From NCBI RefSeq assembly GCF_963259705.1, contig NC_081844.1, forward strand, positions 47,911,501-47,975,500: DNA of 64,000 bases, read 5' to 3'. Within the stretch, counting starts at the first letter, position 1. Each line of letters starts with the position of its first letter. A model generated the notes under the pieces. That model was not told the origin of the DNA. It was given only the letters and a program-made list of their open reading frames with translations, and did not search any database. The stretch comes from Myotis daubentonii (Eukaryota > Chordata > Mammalia > Chiroptera > Vespertilionidae). The translations under genes were made by a program, and so were the position numbers. Below are positions 11,960 to 22,299 of this stretch, in pieces.

Positions 11960-12470
11960 AAACTGAGTACATCAGTTAGGTCTCAGTAGAAAACAAATTT
12001 AACTTAAGTGATGCAAGATATTTTAATGGAGAGAACCCATACAGAAATGTGTATATTTGGTTATAAGGGGCTTAAGGGAATTTATTAATAAGGAATCTAA
12101 AATATTCAGACATTAGCAACAACAGGAAGCAGTTAGCATCATTAGTCCTGAATAGGCAAGGAGAGGAAATTGAGTTAACAGAGCCCAGTGAGAGTTGGAG
12201 TTTTTTTGTTTTTTTTTTTTAAAAAAGAATCCACAGATAGTGGCCATGGAAGGATGCAGCCACTGCCATAGAAGTAATCCAGGGGGTAGGTATGGGGACA
12301 AAATACCTCAACCTCTTTTTTTCTTCTGCTCTCCAATTTATTGTCAATAAATTTCATTGGTTGAGCCCAATCAGAAGTCAGCCAGCAAGAGACAGCTGTC
12401 CAGGGTGATGCAACTCTGTTTTGGTGAGTCTCATGGGGAAGCAGCAGGGCAAAGGACAAAGAATAAATGA
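11960..12470. mobile_element. Unclassified interspersed-repeat-like region
   Basis: GTCTCAGTAGAAAACAAATT, TTATTAATAAGGAATC, then CAACCTC...TCTGCTCTCCAATTTATTG, ATTGGTTGAGCCCAATCAGA and GCAAGAGACAGCTGTCCAGG have the feel of a dispersed mammalian repeat, but I cannot place the family or strand. A T/A homopolymer pair lies at 12202-12226. Confidence 0.35.
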
Positions 12471-13069
12471 GGGTGGATTATCCCTTCGATAATGTTAAGC
12501 ATTAGAAGCTATAGGTAGGGATAGCTGATTTACTCTTCTCTTACAATTGAAGGAGTTTCATTTAATGGTTTCTTCTCTCTGCTGTGATGCAAAGGAGATG
12601 AAGCACACATTGCTTCTGAACTTTGTTTTTCACAGCAATGGACCTTCAGAAACTGGATCAGAGTGTAGAATGGCTGGAAATGGATCATTTAACCAACTCT
12701 GCTAAAAGACATGACCATTGAAAACGTACTTATATCCAACTCACTCTCCAGAAGGACTTGAAGGCTGCTCTGCAGAGGCTGTGGTTGCAGCTTCTGTCCA
12801 TAGATAGTGTTCATATGTGGATGAGGAGAAATGCTGACTGAGGAGAGACAAGCCAGCTGAAACTAAAGGGAATCTGTTAAAGTGATGAAAAATGACCTGT
12901 ATGGGCTTTTAGACACACTGCATGACCATGTGGGTAAAATTAGAGATGGAAGAAGCTTCTGGAAAGCAGATGTGATTGAATACAATTATTTTGTGATATG
13001 CAAAATGCAAAAAAGGTGGTGTATAAATGTGTATGTTTCTTGGAGAGGAGTGTCATTGGAAGGTAGATT
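12471..13069. other. Unassigned non-coding DNA
   Basis: No repeat or gene recognised. An open frame at 12882-13184 runs into the downstream SINE and is not credible. Confidence 0.4.
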
Positions 13070-13085
13070 AACAATACTGAAGGCA

Positions 13086-13277
13086 TGCCTGGTTGGCTTG
13101 GCTCAGTGGTTGAGCATCGACCTATGGACCAGGAGGTCACAGTTTGATTCCCAGGTGGGGCACATGCCCAGGTTTCTGGCTTGATCCCTGGCTCTCTCAT
13201 CATTGATGTTTCTGTCTCTCTCTCTCCTTCTCTCTTCCTCTCTGAAATTAATAAAAGTATATTGAAAATAACACTAA
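13086..13277 (+). mobile_element. VES-type SINE, forward, with perfect duplication
   Basis: tRNA-like head with box A-like TGGCTCAGTGGTTGAGC and box B-like AGTTTGATTCC, CT-rich body, and tail ATTAATAAAAGTATATTGAAAA. Flanked by a perfect 16-bp duplication AACAATACTGAAGGCA at 13070-13085 and 13278-13293. Confidence 0.97.
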
Positions 13278-13358
13278 AACAATACTGAAGGCAACATACA
13301 GAGTGTAACAATACCTAACAGTTTCCCATTATCTAAGAGGATAAGTGATACTCTAAAG

Positions 13359-13550
13359 CAGGGTCCTCAAACTGCGGCCCGCGGGCCACATGCGGCCCGC
13401 CAAAAACATTTATCCAGCCTGCTGGGTGTTTTTGCCACCACTGTCTGTTGCTGAATTTGTTCATAGTTTTTTTTTAAACTATAGTCCGACCCTCCAACGG
13501 TCTGAGGGACAGTGAACTGACCCCCTGTTTAAAAAGTTTGAGGACCCCTG
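13359..13550. mobile_element. Non-autonomous hAT transposon, 192 bp
   Basis: Terminal inverted repeats: CAGGGTCCTCAAACT at the left and AGTTTGAGGACCCCTG at the right (one-base indel in the G run). Both sides carry the identical 8-bp duplication CTCTAAAG (13351-13358, 13551-13558), the hAT hallmark. Inside are the GCGGCCCGCGGGCCACATGC motif and the CCCTCCAACGGTCTGAGGGA segment common to bat non-autonomous hATs. No transposase. Confidence 0.97.
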
Positions 13551-13558
13551 CTCTAAAG

Positions 13559-15220
13559 AAACCCATAGTGGAAGAATTTCTATATTCATAGAAACTTGCA
13601 CTATTTCTTTTTAACTTTTTTTTTTCTTCATCTTGCAGAACCTCCATCAATATCTCATCACTTCTTCAATTATCCAGGAAGGCAGGAGCAGAGTATAGGC
13701 TATTACAGGGCTGGTTTTGCACATCAGAATGAGAGAGAGATAGGTTTAGATTCTGATCCAACAAAGTGTCTGCCTCTAAGTGCAGTGCTGAATAAGTAGA
13801 TCTTGCTGCCTTTCATTGCACCTGTACCACATCTGCCCTTTCGATGTAAACATGTGGGCCTATCATGTCTTCCCAACACAATTTTCCACGGGTGATGCCA
13901 TTTCAAAGCAATGTTTATTTAGCAAAGGTAGAGTACCCTGACAAGGTTTTCTAAGTAATTCATGGATGATTTTTATCAACAAAGAACGAAATGTTGGTCT
14001 CCAGGTGTAAAAAAATGAGTAGTCAATGCCTATCTTTAAATAGACAAAAAGTGGCTTCATCAAAGGGTACAGTATGTAACTAAAATTTAGGAAGCAATTA
14101 GTACAATTTTCATAATGCCATTACCTGTCGCATAAGATGACAAATAATCACAAAAGCCATTCCTGATGGCCATTGTTCTACAGCTTAGAATGCTAAGCCT
14201 ACTGGAGATGGGTTATTGAGAAACAAGGGCCCAGCTGTATTTATATGATCAGTGAACATTTTAACAATTTGTGAATCTGTCCTTAAAACCACTAGGCTAT
14301 CAAATTCCTCCTGCTCACTTACAAAGTTAAAATAAAAATAAAAAGTGAAATGAGAAAGAGGAAAGAAGTGCTGGGAACCAGGAAACCTGGCTAGTTGACT
14401 CTGCCACTAACAACCTGTGTGACTACTTAGAACAAAGTTGACTAGAAAATTTGGTGATTCTGTGACAACAAGAAAATAGAATTAAGCCCTTAACCCTTGC
14501 CTTAATCAAGTGAAGGATTCTTTGACATTTTTAGATATATAAACTAATAAGCAATTTTGAAATCTTTACCTAGCATGACTTTTGAAAATGGATTGTAGGA
14601 AAAAGTCAATCCTTAAGTCAAATTTTACATAAATAATTGTGCACTTTATCCTAATATGAATTTCTTTAGTCCTCTTAACATTTGAAATTTTTAAGAACTT
14701 CATGCTTGTTGCTTTTGGGGCTTTGATTATACTTTTTCTCTCCCTGTCTCCTGCTTTCACCTGGATAAATCATACTCATTCTGAATTCCCTCTAAAACTG
14801 GATTAAGCAAGCATAAATGAACCCTCATAATGTGTAGATAGTATGTCTCTGTCAGGTTAGGCTAGTTTTGTAGTGTTAATAAAATTATCCCAAATGCTCA
14901 GCAGGTTTAACTCAATAAGCACTTAATTCTCACACTACACGTTCAATGCTGGTTCACAGACAGTTTCTGCTCCTTGTAACTACTCAGGGACTTGGCAAGG
15001 AATCTTTACCTAATATACACATTCACAGCCTCCATGTGGTGAATCGTATCCTGGCTCCTAAAGTCTCCAAAGGAAAGAACGCGTCACTGCTATTTGCATA
15101 TCATTGTCTAAAGCAAGCACGTGACCACTCTTTCCAATTCAGTATTTGTTCAACAAATGCTAGTGACTACCAAATGTCACAGTGACATCCAACAACTTGG
15201 GCTGAAATTCTATGTCTAAT
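13559..15220. other. Unassigned AT-rich DNA
   Basis: No repeat family, RNA gene or domain-bearing frame recognised. An A-rich run lies near 14330-14345. Confidence 0.4.
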
Positions 15221-15224
15221 CCTT

Positions 15225-15400
15225 GCCAGCTGTAACTTTCAGCAAATTATTTACTCTTTCTTTTGTCTCAGTTTGTCATCTGTAAAATGGTGCCTTATAA
15301 TAGAACAGTCTCATTGAGTTTTGAAAATTAAACGTTAATACATGCAAAACACTTAAAACAGTGCTTGAGAGTACATTAAATTAGTAGCTATCCTTTTACC
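15225..15400 (+). mobile_element. MIR SINE fragment
   Basis: Forward MIR core and 3' half: GTCTCAGTTTGTCATCTGTAAAATGG (abridged motif), then TTGAGTTTTGAAAATTAAACG, and CAAAACACTTAAAACAGTGC. The 5' part is degraded. Confidence 0.8.
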
Positions 15401-16919
15401 TCATATTTAGCTTTTGCCGCATTTTAATATAACTTTTGTTCACCTGATCATCCTACAGGAGTGGTCTCCTAGTGAATGGGAACCTTCTTGTTGAGTGTTA
15501 TAACTTGAGAGCTTGCCGAGTAAGAACGCAATAGGTATTTTATTCTCTTTGAGCTTTCAGATGACTGTCCTTGCTCTTTCGGATCAGATATTCCAGAGCA
15601 TTTAGCTTCCTTCCATATTCAACCAACTGCAGAGTGCCTACCCACTAAGATAATTTGGTTTAGGTAGGAAACTTGAGGACATAACCAACTACGTTCTACC
15701 TATTTATCTTTTCCCCCCCTAGTACTTTGGAGGGGCTTGCGAAAGAAGAAACAGACTTCTAACACTCAGTGAGTGTTTCTTCATTAAACGTTTAATAGTT
15801 CCATAACTCTAAAAATGGGAAGTATTTTCTTCCTCCAAATGTTTTCAGTAAACTTTCATGAGCCGTATATGAATTACATAGAGTTTAAATGACATGTGGG
15901 TAACAAGAACATATCAAACTTCAATACAATTTCTCTCACAATTTGATTTGGCAAGCGAAGAAAAATAGGTTACTTAAAAACTGTCAGAATTGCAGCACAG
16001 GGGTGTTGACAGCTGTGGAGAAAAGTTGAATAACATGGTGCTGAAAAGGTCAATGTTTCTTGTTGATATTGGTTGGTGAAACGGAAGGGCCTTTGGGATC
16101 GCCAAGTGCCCCCTGCAGGGGCACACACAGCAGCGGAAGTTCTAGGGGGCAGACTTTCTGAGACAAGGAGCAGGGCTTGTTTTCCCACGGTAGTTCTGAA
16201 CTCAGCGTCATTCATGAACTCTTTTGAGTCATTTTCCCCCAAAAGGCTCAAGTAAAAACTGTAAATTAATAAAACTGGGTAATAGTAAGTTTGGCAGGAG
16301 GCACGGGAATCATTATTCCTTTATCATGTGCCTTTTAACTGAATTTAATATTGTGTTTGGAGAGAAAATAAAAATACAAGAAAACAAGAGAAAAGACTTT
16401 TGACCAAAAAATAAAATAAAATAAGTAAACACATCTAGACTCAAAACATTTTTTTTTTTCATTACAAACTCCATCATTGTGGATCACCTCCCATTAAAAA
16501 TGCCTTTCTCTTTTCTAAATCTTGTGGTTTTGGAGGGTGGCTCTATATATATATTTCAAATAAAATGATTGGTTATTGTAAAAAAATGTCAGTGTTTGAA
16601 GCAAAAATTAAATAATTCTGATATTAAGATGAATGCCAGTTAGTTACTAAGAAAATATATCTTTTGGCCAATAGCCCTTTCTGATATATGCTGTTTCACA
16701 GAGCTTTGCATCCCAGGGGTTAAGCACGTTTTGTAGGATATATCATCATTCCTAGTAAAATAGTCATCCACTCTGTGTTCTTTTCCTTAAACAGATACGG
16801 ATATTTATACTTCATGGCCATTAACGTTGTGATGAATAAAAAAATCATCTATATTTTCCATTAGGAAAAGACCTAGAGGTTATAAGACTGTGAACTAAAT
16901 CACTCTTTAATGTAGAGGG
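15401..16919. other. Unassigned non-coding DNA
   Basis: Nothing recognised except short homopolymer and AT runs (for example 16408-16424 AAATA-rich, 16447-16460 T run). A patch at 16060-16250 is GC-richer and not assignable. Confidence 0.4.
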
Positions 16920-17240
16920 CTGCCTGGGAGGCACCTAGGCATTTTCTTATAATTATTGTCAGCTGAACTCAGAGCACAGGCAGAGCCACGCCCTGGGAAC
17001 ATGCTTCCCCAATAAGGCTGGACATGTTAATCAGGCAGGGGCAGAACTAGGTATGTAAATCTAGGCCTTTAAAATAAACCTGCTGTGTGGCTCAGCCCGC
17101 TTTTTGCCGCCTCTCCATCAGAGAGGATGGCGCCCACCTGGCCCCAGCTTAAAATCTATTTCTGTGTCTTGGTCTTTCTTTAATTTCTTAATCCCCAGCT
17201 CCTCCACTCAGCAAATGGACTGTTTCCCTTTCCATGCGGG
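16920..17240 (+). mobile_element. Probable endogenous retrovirus solo LTR (3' portion clearest)
   Basis: CCTTTAAAATAAACCTGCTG followed by TTGCCGCCTCTCCATCAGAG, GGATGGCGCCCACCTGG and TCTTGGTCTTTCTTTAATTT resembles the R-U5 region of bat ERV LTRs (AATAAA-type signal then a GGCGCCC-containing segment). No gag/pol/env sequence adjoins it. Boundaries and class are uncertain. Confidence 0.4.
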
Positions 17241-17657
17241 ACATGGAGAAGAGAGAAACAGCCCCCCACACTTTAAACCTTTTCTTCAGACGTTAGTACT
17301 GCGTAGACTTAGATTAGGAAATAATTTCCATGTTGTAGGCCAGTGGCAGACCAGGGCTACTCTAAAACAGCTTATTATGTTGGTAGTGAGAAGATTAACC
17401 AGTGAGTTGAGTCACCATCTCTCTCTCGGGTTTTCTGCCTTTCTTGACATTCTCAGAACCATGTAAGTTGTCTCCAGGCTGCAGGGAATTGTAACTGCTG
17501 AATTCTTAAGTTGTCCATTTTATTATACTAATAAATAGTATCATGTAATAATTATCAATCACATACCATGTTCCTGGCACTTTTCTAATCACTTTACATG
17601 TGTTGCCTCATGGAACACTGAAGTCAACATTATGAGGTACGTTTGTTCCTATTTTAT

Positions 17658-18154
17658 TTTATTTTCATTTTATTTTTTGTTAATCCTCACCCAAGGATAT
17701 TTTCCCATTGATTTTTAAAAATATATATTTTATTGATTTTTTACAGAGAGGAAGGGAGAGAGATAGAGAGTTAGAAACATTCATGAGAGAGAAACATCAA
17801 TCGGCTGCCTCCTGCACACTCCTTACTGGGGATGTGCCCGCAACCAAGGTACATGCCCTTGACTGGAATCGAACCTGGAACTCTAGTCCGCAGGCCAATG
17901 CTCTGTCCACTGAGCCCAAAACGGTTAGGGCTCCCATTAATTTTTAAAGAGAGTTGGAGAGAGAGGGAAAGACAGAAAGAGACATGGATGTGAGAGAAAC
18001 AAATGGATTGGTTGCTTCCTTGCTTGCGTCCTAATCAGGGCCTGGGCTGGGGAGGAGTCTGCTACTGAGGTACGTGCCCTTCACTGGAATCAAACCTGGG
18101 ACCTTTCCGTCTGCAGGCCAATGCTCTATCCACTGAGCCAAAGGGGCTAGGGCG
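17658..18154 (-). mobile_element. MEG-type SINE, reverse, split by a VES copy
   Basis: Outer pieces 17658-17719 (CTCACCCAAGGATATTTTCC tail) and 17933-18154 (AAAGAGAGTTGGAGAGAGAG, GGATTGGTTGCTTCC, TATCCACTGAGCCAAAGGGG head). The 13-bp duplication TGTYCCTATTTTA flanks the whole unit. The label MEG is from recalled consensus features. Confidence 0.82.
17720..17932 (-). mobile_element. VES-type SINE nested in the MEG-type SINE
   Basis: Complete reverse VES (AATATATATTTTATTGATTT tail to head ending CGGTTAGGGCT) of the 'GATGTGCCCGCAACCAAGGT' subclass. Flanked by CCCATTGATTTTTAAA (17704-17719) and CCCATTAATTTTTAAA (17933-17948), one mismatch. Confidence 0.9.
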
Positions 18155-18491
18155 TGTCCCTATTTTACAGATGAATTAACCTGATAAGGGCCACAGAGAG
18201 GTTTTCTAAACTTGCCAAAATCACTGTGTGCGCAGACGGTGGAGCAAATTTAAAATCCAAGCAATCTTGTTCCAGAGCTGTTGGTTTTTAGATTCTAACC
18301 CATGCTGTCAGGCTCGGCTGACTTGCCCTCCTGATTCTCAAGTACATGAATAAACTAGTAAAAAACTTCTTTTGAATTCTAAAAATGTATTTATTTCCAA
18401 CACTTATTAATATAGCAACTATTAATAATATATACATATATTTTTTCACTTTTTTCTTCTCACCTGAGGATATTTTTCCATTGATATTTAT

Positions 18492-18711
18492 TTATTTATT
18501 TAAATATATATTTTTATTCATTTTTAGATAGAGGGAAGGGAGAGGGAGAGAGAGAGAAAAATATCGATGAAATACATTAATCAGCTGCCTCCTGCATGCC
18601 CCATCCTGGGGACTGAGCCCACAACCTGGGCATGTGCCCTGACTGGAATCTAACCTAGGACCTCTTCGTCCATGGGATGATGCTCAACCCACTGAGCAGT
18701 ACCAGCTGGGC
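18492..18711 (-). mobile_element. VES-type SINE nested in the second MEG-type SINE
   Basis: Reverse VES of the 'ATGCTCAACCCACTGAGC' head class, flanked by TTTCCATTGATATTTA and TTTCCATTGATTTTTA. The left junction carries an extra TATT-rich run (18487-18510), so the exact left boundary is soft. Confidence 0.82.
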
Positions 18712-18735
18712 TTTCCATTGATTTTTAGAGAGAGT

Positions 18736-18762
18736 GGAAGGGAGGAGGAGGAGGAGGAGGAG
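18736..18762. repeat. (AGG)n microsatellite in a SINE body
   Basis: About six GGA units expanded from the GA-rich body of the SINE. Confidence 0.9.
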
Positions 18763-19004
18763 AGACAAAAATTGATGTGAAAGAGGCACATGGATTGGTT
18801 GCCTCCCACATGTGCCTGAGTTGGAGCCTGCAACCAAGGCACGTGCCCTTGACTGGAATGGAAACCAGGACCCTTTATTCTGTGGGCAGACTCTCTATCC
18901 ACTGAGCCAAGATATATATATATATATAAAGCCTCACTAGCTTGAAGAAGAGTCCTTATTATAGCAGAAATTAAGTTTTAATCCACTGAAAGAAAAATCT
19001 GCTA

Positions 19005-19365
19005 TTTCACAGAGAATAGAATGGTGGTTGCCAGGGGTTGGTTGTGGGGAAAATGGAGAGGTATAGGTCAAAGGGTATATATATATTTCAATCACAAGTA
19101 TAGTTCTGAAGATCTAATGTACAACATGGCCACTTTAGTTGACTGTGTAATTGTGTACTTGAAAATTACTGAGAGTAAATCTTAAGTGTTCTCATCACAC
19201 ACACACATACAAAAACGGAGTGAACTATGTGAGGCGGTGGATGTGTTAATTGTCTTGATTTGGAAATCATTCCACAATGTATGTGAATATCAAATTATCA
19301 CACTGTATACTTCAAATATATACAATAACATTTGTCAATTAACCTTGTAAAGTTAGAAAAAATTG
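19005..19365 (+). mobile_element. L1 3'UTR fragment
   Basis: Forward L1M 3'UTR words in order: AGAATGGTGGTTGCCAGGGG, GATCTAATGTACAACATGG, TGTGTACTTGAAAATTACTG, TGTGAGGCGGTGGATGTGTT, CACTGTATACTTCAAATATA. 5'-truncated and non-coding. Confidence 0.9.
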
Positions 19366-20615
19366 CTATTTTAGTCTATTCCTTCCTCCACCTTACCTCA
19401 AGTCTGTTTTCTATATATAAAAATGTTTTGATACAATGCATATTTTTCATTATTGTTTTATTTTGTAGAAATAATATTAAAATTCTTTAATTCTTAGCAC
19501 TGAAATAATGACAAAGTTGAAGATGATTTATATTTATATCAGGTAGCAATTTGTTGCTTCATTGATTTCTTCTTAGAGACTACATAGTAATATTCTATTA
19601 GTTTTTATTTACTTTTTATGAAATGAGAATAAGAATGGAGTTCAGAATTTAAGTTTCTCTAAATATCAGTGGCTTTCTATACATTTGAAATATGAAAAAC
19701 ATAAAATGACATTGCAAAATTCTCTTTTGTTTTCAAATAAAATATTCAACAGTAGATCAAGAAAAACGTAAATATGCTAATTTATTGAAAAATATTTGCC
19801 TAATTTATTTTGCTGGTTAAGAGTTAATAGAATGCATGATATCTGATTCTCTGTATTTCTAAAATGGGAGAGGATTATAACAGGCCTGACTGGAAGAGAT
19901 GAGATTCTGGGTAAAGAGGCTAAGCAATTATTTTTCTCAAAATTAGGATAAGAAAAACACTAAAGTAAAAATGTGCATTAAATCAGCACTCTCTTTCTGA
20001 AGTCAAATGTGTAATCTCATCTCTTTACCTTTCCGTCTGTAACATTCCAGGCAGGTGGCATGCTAGCTGATGTTTACTATAATTACACTGCATCTCACCA
20101 TCTGAGTAGAAATGTTGCATATGAATCTTTCAATGTAAAACAATTGCCCATCAAGACATACATATAGAGGCAGAGATGTGAACAGAGCATTAGCTATATT
20201 ACTAACAGTGATTATATAAAAATTGAAAGATTAATAGTATTGTTCCCTTTCCCTTACCCCTCTCTCTGGACAAGAGGAGAGTAGATGTTCAAGGTCACTG
20301 TCATTCATTTTTCATAGTCCCAGGGACCTTTGAATGATTCAACATAACCAAGTGGCCATACCATTTTAAAGGACATTAACATTCCTATTAAGCTCTTGAG
20401 AATTTTGACCTTTCTTAAATGTCAGAGAAGGGATATTCTGCAGATTCATTGTGATCAACTGGATGCATAATATACCAACTGTTTGGGCTCCTCTGTCTAC
20501 CTCAGCACGGGAGGTAATGGATTTAATGAAATGCTGTTTTCTATTATGCGATAGTATTTGTTAATTTGCTTAGCGACTCTTGGCACAGAAAGTGCTGCAA
20601 GATCTGACACTGGTG
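19366..20615. other. Unassigned AT-rich DNA
   Basis: No family recognised. 19980-20110 is a complex non-repeat patch that could be a conserved element, but nothing in it is diagnostic. Confidence 0.35.
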
Positions 20616-20619
20616 ATCA

Positions 20620-20795
20620 CAGAATTGAATTCATCTGAATCAGTCCCCACATTTTACAAACGAGACAACTGAGGCTCAGAGAAATGAGATGATCTGCCCA
20701 AGTCAGCCAGTCAGTTAGGAGCAGAACTGGGAATAGAACCCAGGTCTTCTGACATCCAGCCTGACATTCTCGCTACTTTATCACGCTGAACTGCA
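20620..20795 (-). mobile_element. MIR SINE, reverse
   Basis: ACATTTTACAAACGAGACAA, CTGAGGCTCAGAGAAATGAG, TCTGCCCAAGTCAGCCAGTC, GAATAGAACCCAGGTCTTCT and CATTCTCGCTACTTTATCAC follow the reverse MIR order. Confidence 0.9.
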
Positions 20796-21230
20796 TTTTC
20801 CTTCCTCGTACGTTTCTGTCCTTTTATGCAATTCACTCTATGCTGAAGTTCCAAGCAGAGGAATTGAGTTTTTCATTATAATTTTAATAAGGTGCCACAA
20901 AACATGAAATTCATATTTGAATCCATTTTCTTTCTTAGACCATAAAGAGTGCTGAAGAGTAAAGACAAAAATCTGACCACAAAAATTACCATCGTGTCTG
21001 GATTTCCCAATTTAGATGGTTATGTATGTGTTACTATAAATCCAGACACCTCTCTGACTGTGTCTTTTTAAGGTTTACAATCCTATATACAGCTAATTAT
21101 CGGCCCTGCCAACTCTTTGACTAATTTTATTTTCTCTGGTTCAAATACCCCTGGCTTAAGCCCTAGAAATCTCTTTGGATTCCTTGAAGAATAGCAAAAC
21201 ATCTGTCAAGCCAAGAAGACAGAGAATGTA
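20796..21230. other. Unassigned non-coding DNA
   Basis: Nothing recognised. Confidence 0.35.
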
Positions 21231-21234
21231 GTGT

Positions 21235-21268
<34 letters not shown>
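21231..21268. repeat. (TG)n microsatellite
   Basis: About 18 GT units with one CT interruption. Confidence 0.97.
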
Positions 21269-21270
<2 letters not shown>

Positions 21271-21934
21271 CTGTTTCCCTTCACAAAAAACTCCCCAGAA
21301 AATTTGTTCTTTTTTTCTCTACAAAAATCCCCAAAGTATTACCATTTTCTCAGTGTTGATTTTCCTGTGCTAAAATTGCTGGTTTCCTACACATAAAAGG
21401 CTGGGCAGAGTTATCTTTGGCCATCACTGATATGGTTGGCACTCGCTGGGATTAAGTTAAAAAAAAAAATCCATTGCCTAAAAGATGACATTTAAGGAAA
21501 AGGTGTCCTAAACCAAATAGGAAACAACATGAAGTCATATTTATTCCTTCTTAAAATTAGCTGGAATCCTTGTAAGCTGCACTTTAATCTCAAAGAACAT
21601 ACTTGTCATGTTATCTATGAAGCTAATTTTAACATGTACTAGTATATGGCATTTTAGAGTTCTGAGAAAGTGCTTTTATCCGATTTGAATGTATTATACT
21701 GAGTGAAATACCATTGTTTGGATAGCATGCCAGGTTCCTCGTTATCAATAAGAATTTTGCACTGAAATGGCAGTTCCCCATCTTCTGTTGCTGGCACCCT
21801 CCCTCTTCTCACTGTCAGCTCTGAAAACCACTTTCCCTTTTGCCCAAATCCCCTGCTGGGTCTAATCTTCTTATGAAGGCACAACTCTGTTTATTTACCC
21901 CCTTTTTCTAGGCTGTTTAGAGAACTTTATATTA
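21269..21934. other. Unassigned non-coding DNA
   Basis: No recognisable repeat or gene. Confidence 0.35.
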
Positions 21935-22299
21935 TCCTATCTAATAAAGAGGGAGTATGCTAATTGATTGCCCTGCCCTCAAAGATGGTGGCACCCACAG
22001 CCACAAGACGGGCTGGCAGGGGAGGGCAGTGGTGGGCGATCAGGCCAGCAGGGGAGGGCAGTTGGAGGGGGACCAAGCTGGCAGGGGAGGGCAGTTGGGG
22101 GCAATTGGGCTGGCAGGGGAGTGGTTAGGGGGTGATCAGGCTCACAGGCAGAAGTGGTTAGGGGCAATCAGGGAGGCAGGCAGGGGAGCAGTTGGGAGCC
22201 AGCAGTCCTGGATTGTGAGAGGGATGTCTGACTGCCGATTTAGGCCCGATCCCATAGGCCCCCCCACTCCCTGTGCATGAATTTGCACTGGGCCTCTAG
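21935..22299 (+). mobile_element. HeliBat-type Helitron with internal minisatellite, 365 bp
   Basis: Starts TCCTATCTAATAAAGAGG after A (21934). Ends with hairpin GTGCATGAATTTGCAC and TGGGCCTCTAG before T (22300). The typical CCTGGATTGTGAGAGGGATG block precedes the end. Both termini and the A^T junction are intact. Confidence 0.96.
22008..22200. repeat. GC-rich minisatellite in the Helitron
   Basis: Imperfect units of about 30-40 bp built on GCTGGCAGGGGAGGGCAGT alternating with GGGCGATCAGG-like words, about five copies. Confidence 0.8.

Larger units (their letters stand above)
17525..18330 (-). mobile_element. MIR SINE, reverse, split by nested SINEs
   Basis: Left piece 17525-17657 (CATACCATGTTCCTGGCACT, TCTAATCACTTTACATG) and right piece 18155-18330 (CCTATTTTACAGATGAATTA, GGGCCACAGAGAGGTT, CCAAAATCACTGTGTG) together form one reverse MIR. 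The intervening DNA is a SINE insertion flanked by TGTTCCTATTTTA / TGTCCCTATTTTA. Confidence 0.88.
18438..18911 (-). mobile_element. Second MEG-type SINE, reverse, split by a VES copy
   Basis: Outer pieces: 18438-18491 (TCTCACCTGAGGATATTTTTCC) abridged to its CCTGAGGATAT motif, and 18712-18911 (TTTTTAGAGAGAGTGGAAGG, GGATTGGTTGCCTCCCACAT, TATCCACTGAGCCAAG). The layout is the same as the 17.7-kb locus. Confidence 0.82.
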
